Assembly (NCBI GenBank): GCA_027451285.1
Contig: DAIDJP010000024.1
Coordinates: 1 to 55,489 of the forward strand
DNA: 55,489 nucleotides
Direction of reading: 5' to 3'
DNA from: Acidimicrobiaceae bacterium
Lineage (GTDB): Bacteria > Actinomycetota > Acidimicrobiia > Acidimicrobiales > RAAP-2
Both the position numbers and the translations under genes were made by a program. Below, piece after piece: positions 53,204-55,489 of this stretch. The stretch's first letter is position 1, and every line of letters starts with the position of its first letter. Below the pieces are notes generated by a model, which did no database searches, was not told the DNA's origin, and saw nothing but the letters and a program-made list of their open reading frames with translations.

Positions 53204-53688
53204 GCCGCGCGGCTCGGCCCGTCGCCGGCTGGGTTCCTCTCGTCACGTGGATCCTGAGCCTCGCGGGCCTGGGCATCTCGGGCTATCTCACCTTCACCCA
53301 CTTCGCCGGCACCCAGTACCTGGCGTGCTCGGACGCGGGCGTCGTGAACTGCGGGGTCGTCACGACCTCAGCGGAGTCCTACTTCTTGGGCGTGCCGGTC
53401 GCGGTACTCGGACTCGTCACCTACGCGGTGCTGAGCGTGCTCAACTCGCCGTGGGCGTGGCGCTGGCGCGCCTACTGGATCCACGTGGCGCGCCTGGTCA
53501 TCGTGGTGGGCGCGATGGCCTTCGTGCTGTGGCTCGTCGCCGCCGAGCTGCTGATCATCGATCACATCTGCCTGTGGTGCACGGGCGTGCACGTGGTGAC
53601 CTTCGTGCTCTTCGTGGTGATGGTCTCCGTCGCGCCGACCCAGTTGGGCTCTAGTGGCGCTGGAGAATCCGCCGCTCCATCTCGTTGA
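53200..53688 (+). CDS. Vitamin K epoxide reductase (VKOR) family protein
   Basis: A 162-residue four- to five-helix membrane protein. The loop Cys pair is in [18 protein letters not shown] and the quinone-side CxxC in [11 protein letters not shown]; the Ser/Thr (TTS) near the loop is conserved. It passes electrons from periplasmic thiols to quinone, the DsbB-like role in actinobacteria. It is coupled to the DUF929 thiol protein. The 3' end overlaps whiB by 38 bases. Confidence 0.93.
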   Translation: MSRAARPVAGWVPLVTWILSLAGLGISGYLTFTHFAGTQYLACSDAGVVNCGVVTTSAESYFLGVPVAVLGLVTYAVLSVLNSPWAWRWRAYWIHVARLVIVVGAMAFVLWLVAAELLIIDHICLWCTGVHVVTFVLFVVMVSVAPTQLGSSGAGESAAPSR

Positions 53689-53899
53689 GGCCGCCCCAGA
53701 TGCCGTGCGACTCGTGGCGCTCGAGCGCCGCCTCCAGGCACTCCTCGCGCACCGCGCACGCCTGACAGATCCGCTTGGCGACGAGCTCGCGCTCGAGGCG
53801 CTCTTCCTTGCGCTCGCTGGCGTCAGGTGGAAAGAACAGTGAGCCCTCACTGCTGCGGCACTCGGCGAGGTCCATCCACGCCACGCGTACTACCGTCAT
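53651..53899 (-). CDS. WhiB-family Fe-S transcription factor
   Basis: An 82-residue WhiB-like protein. Four Cys bind a [4Fe-4S] cluster (AECRSSEG, ICQACAVREEC). [13 protein letters not shown] is the G(V/I)WGG turn and DNA-contact helix. ATG 53899 is preceded by GGGAGGG and gives the usual length. Wbl proteins work with the housekeeping sigma factor. It overlaps VKOR antisense at the 3' end. Confidence 0.95.
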   Translation of the reverse strand: MTVVRVAWMDLAECRSSEGSLFFPPDASERKEERLERELVAKRICQACAVREECLEAALERHESHGIWGGLNEMERRILQRH

Positions 53900-54025
53900 C
53901 AACCCTCCCCCCGGTTGGCTCTGAGAGGCCCAGTCAAGCACCGCCGCGACCCCCGAGGCAAGGGTGATTTCACCGTGGGCCGAAGGGCCCCAAATTGGCC
54001 TGAATCGCTCCGCTACGCTCTATCC

Positions 54026-54448
54026 GTGGCCACCGTCCTGATCGCTAGCGACCTCGCCGCCCTGCGGCACGAACTGCGCACCATGCTCGAGGGGCCCGAC
54101 CTCCTCGTCGAGGAGGCGGCCTCCGGACCCGAGGTCCTCGACATCGTTCGCGAGGGCGGTATCGACCTGGCCGTGCTCGACCTGCAGATCACCAACATGG
54201 GCGCCATGGCCATCTGCCTGGAGATGCACAACGAGGAGTCCTACGGCGCCGCCGAGGCCGTCCCGGTGCTGATGCTCCTGGATCGTCGCCCCGACGTCTT
54301 CCTCGCTCGGCGCAGTGGCGCCGAGGGCTTCCTCGTCAAGCCGCTCGAAGCGGTGCGCGTGCGCGCCGCGGTGCGCAGCCTGCTCGCGGGCGGCGAATAC
54401 GAGGACGACGCGCTGCGCCCGACCACGGTGCGCGCCGCGGCGCGGTGA
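54026..54448 (+). CDS. Single-domain response regulator (receiver only)
   Basis: A 140-residue CheY-like protein. The phospho-acceptor Asp is in LAVLDLQITNMG, and the Lys in GFLVKPLEAVRV. The N-terminal acidic pair is reduced to one Asp (IASDLAALRHEL). There is no output domain, only a short Arg/Ala tail. No histidine kinase is nearby. GTG 54026 is the start. It is coupled by GTGA to the CorC-like gene. Confidence 0.85.
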   Translation: MATVLIASDLAALRHELRTMLEGPDLLVEEAASGPEVLDIVREGGIDLAVLDLQITNMGAMAICLEMHNEESYGAAEAVPVLMLLDRRPDVFLARRSGAEGFLVKPLEAVRVRAAVRSLLAGGEYEDDALRPTTVRAAAR

Positions 54449-55266
54449 GCGACCAACCTCCCCCGTCGGGCCTCGCGCGGTTCCGCGCGCGCCTGCGCGG
54501 GCACGAAGACGCCCCCGCGACTCCCCCCGAGGCCGAGGCCATCCACGCGCGCGTCGACCAGTTGAGCAAGCTCGAGCTGCGCGACGTGATGACCCCGCGC
54601 GTCGACGTGGCCTATCTCACCTATCCGGTCACCCCCGAGGCCGTCGCCGAGGCCGTTCGCGACACCGGTCACTCGTGCTTTCCCGTGGTGAGCGGCGACC
54701 TTGACGAGGTGACCGGGGTCCTCTTCGTCAACGACCTCTTCCGCTCGACGACGGTCAAGCGCCAGATCGGCGTCTCGCTGCCGACCGCCGGCGAGATCGG
54801 CCGCAAGATCCGCCGTCCGCTGCTGCTGCCCGAGACCCTCGACCTGCTCGAGAGCCTGGCCGAGATGCGCGAGCAGCGCCGCACGTTCGCCCTGGTCCTC
54901 GACGAGCACGGCGGCGTCGCCGGCGTCGTCTCGATCCGCGACATCCTCGAGCAGCTGGTCGGTGACTGGAGCGACGAGTTCGACGAGGACGACGAGGTCT
55001 CCATCGTGCGCATCCGCGAGAACCGCTGGCTCGTCGACGGCCAGACCCACGTCGACAAGGTCGAAGAGGAGATCGGCCTCGAGATCCCCGAGGGCGAGTA
55101 CGTCACGATCGCGGGATTCCTTCTGGACCTGGCGGGCGAGATCCCCAACGAGGGCGCGACCTACACCTTCGAGGACTGGACGCTCAAGGTCCAGTCCCTG
55201 GAGAAGCGGCGCATCAGCGAGATCGTGGTGGAGCGCCACCCCCCTGTCGAGGACGCCGTTGGCTGA
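54445..55266 (+). CDS. CorC/HlyC-type CBS-domain protein without membrane part
   Basis: A 273-residue cytosolic protein. Two CBS domains (VMTPRVDVAYLTYPVTPEA, and FALVLDEHGGVAGVVSIRDI-like) are followed by the CorC_HlyC transporter-associated domain (WLVDGQTHVDKVEEEIG, YVTIAGFLLDLAGEIP). It is a CorC-like partner for Mg/Co handling or membrane transporters, minus the DUF21 domain of CNNM proteins. The start is GTG 54445. Its metal role is family inference. Confidence 0.88.
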   Translation: MSDQPPPSGLARFRARLRGHEDAPATPPEAEAIHARVDQLSKLELRDVMTPRVDVAYLTYPVTPEAVAEAVRDTGHSCFPVVSGDLDEVTGVLFVNDLFRSTTVKRQIGVSLPTAGEIGRKIRRPLLLPETLDLLESLAEMREQRRTFALVLDEHGGVAGVVSIRDILEQLVGDWSDEFDEDDEVSIVRIRENRWLVDGQTHVDKVEEEIGLEIPEGEYVTIAGFLLDLAGEIPNEGATYTFEDWTLKVQSLEKRRISEIVVERHPPVEDAVG

Positions 55267-55313
55267 GGTTGCCCGCGCCGAGTAGGATTGTCGGGCTGCG
55301 GGGAAACCTGCCG

Positions 55314-55388
55314 CGGGCTGTAGCGCAGTTTGGTTAGCGCGCTGCGTTCGGGACGCAGAGGTCCCCGGTTCAAATCCGGGCAGCCCGA
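55314..55388 (+). tRNA. tRNA-Pro (anticodon CGG)
   Basis: A 75-base cloverleaf. The acceptor is CGGGCTG with CAGCCCG. The anticodon stem is CTGCG with CGCAG, and the loop TTCGGGA gives CGG. The T-arm is CCCGG-TTCAAAT-CCGGG. CCA is not clearly encoded. Confidence 0.95.
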
Positions 55389-55415
55389 CCACCATGCACG
55401 ACATGGGACGAGTAG

Positions 55416-55488
55416 GCCCCCATCGTCTAGCGGCCTAGGACACCACCCTTTCAAGGTGGCGGCACGGGTTCGAATCCCGTTGGGGGTG
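55416..55488 (+). tRNA. tRNA-Glu (anticodon TTC)
   Basis: A 73-base cloverleaf. The acceptor GCCCCCA pairs with TGGGGGT (one G-T pair). The anticodon stem is CCACC with GGTGG, and the loop CTTTCAA gives TTC. The T-arm is ACGGG-TTCGAAT-CCCGT. The window ends one base later, so an encoded CCA cannot be judged. Confidence 0.94.
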
Positions 55489-55489
55489 C

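Overview
The window is 55.5 kb of a high-GC chromosome. It looks like an actinobacterium, most probably of the Acidimicrobiia or a neighbouring deep lineage. The family-level support is a WhiB protein, CarD, a GlnR-type regulator, coproheme decarboxylase (ChdC/HemQ), glucosyl-3-phosphoglycerate synthase, VKOR and the gene orders clpC-radA-carD-ispD-ispF-rlmB and tilS-hpt-folE-folP-folB-folK-panC-coaX-lysS. The exact lineage is inference. Genes are packed with 4-base ATGA/GTGA overlaps, GTG starts are very common, and several convergent pairs share a CTAG/TTAG stop overlap.

Region by region: 1-2.9 kb is a lower-GC accessory stretch with three hicBA toxin-antitoxin cassettes (the middle toxin broken by a nonsense codon), a dihydrofolate-reductase-like protein and an ASCH protein. 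2.9-9.7 kb holds a GNAT/NUDIX pair, hemQ, a CIRCE-controlled groL without groES, and thrC with a MoaD-like sulfur carrier behind a SAM-binding riboswitch. gpgS, a LytR_C protein and tRNA-Thr(TGT) follow. 9.7-11.7 kb is a secreted protein of seven InlB/Flg_new-type repeats plus an OmpA-like domain. 12-18.4 kb is the rlmB/ispF/ispD/carD/radA/clpC block and 18.4-19.4 kb a polyprenyl synthetase.

19.4-30 kb is one tightly packed leftward run of 14 genes. It begins with a zinc/manganese ABC importer and continues through tilS, hpt, folate genes, pantothenate/CoA genes and lysS; a PTP-like protein without its catalytic Cys sits among the folate genes. A Fur/Zur-family gene diverges from the importer across a pair of 14-base direct repeats. 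It starts a rightward operon, pgeF-murL-murD2, which is a peptidoglycan precursor module with the L-Glu epimerase route. 33.7-38.3 kb is tRNA-Thr(CGT), holB, tmk and topA. 38.4-42.2 kb is a potassium locus: a KimA-type permease fused to an OB-fold, divergent from two TrkA/RCK proteins. 42.2-46.2 kb has a HAD phosphatase with a frameshifted membrane tail, a primary-type sigma factor, an unknown gene and nadE. 46.3-49.5 kb is a nitrogen module: glnII with a histone-like tail, a divergent type I GS homologue and a GlnR-like regulator. 49.5-55.5 kb has ridA, erpA, an Mrp/ApbC ATPase, NUDIX, a DUF929-VKOR disulfide pair, whiB, a receiver-only protein, a CorC-like protein, and tRNA-Pro(CGG) and tRNA-Glu(TTC).

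The items most worth following are the riboswitch-controlled thrC-sulfur carrier pair (a possible thiocarboxylate route to homocysteine), the pgeF-murL-murD2 operon, the permease-OB fusion, the degenerate phosphatase in the folate operon, and the repeat operator between the metal importer and its regulator. No CRISPR array, insertion sequence or rRNA was seen. No gene-free stretch reaches 300 bases.
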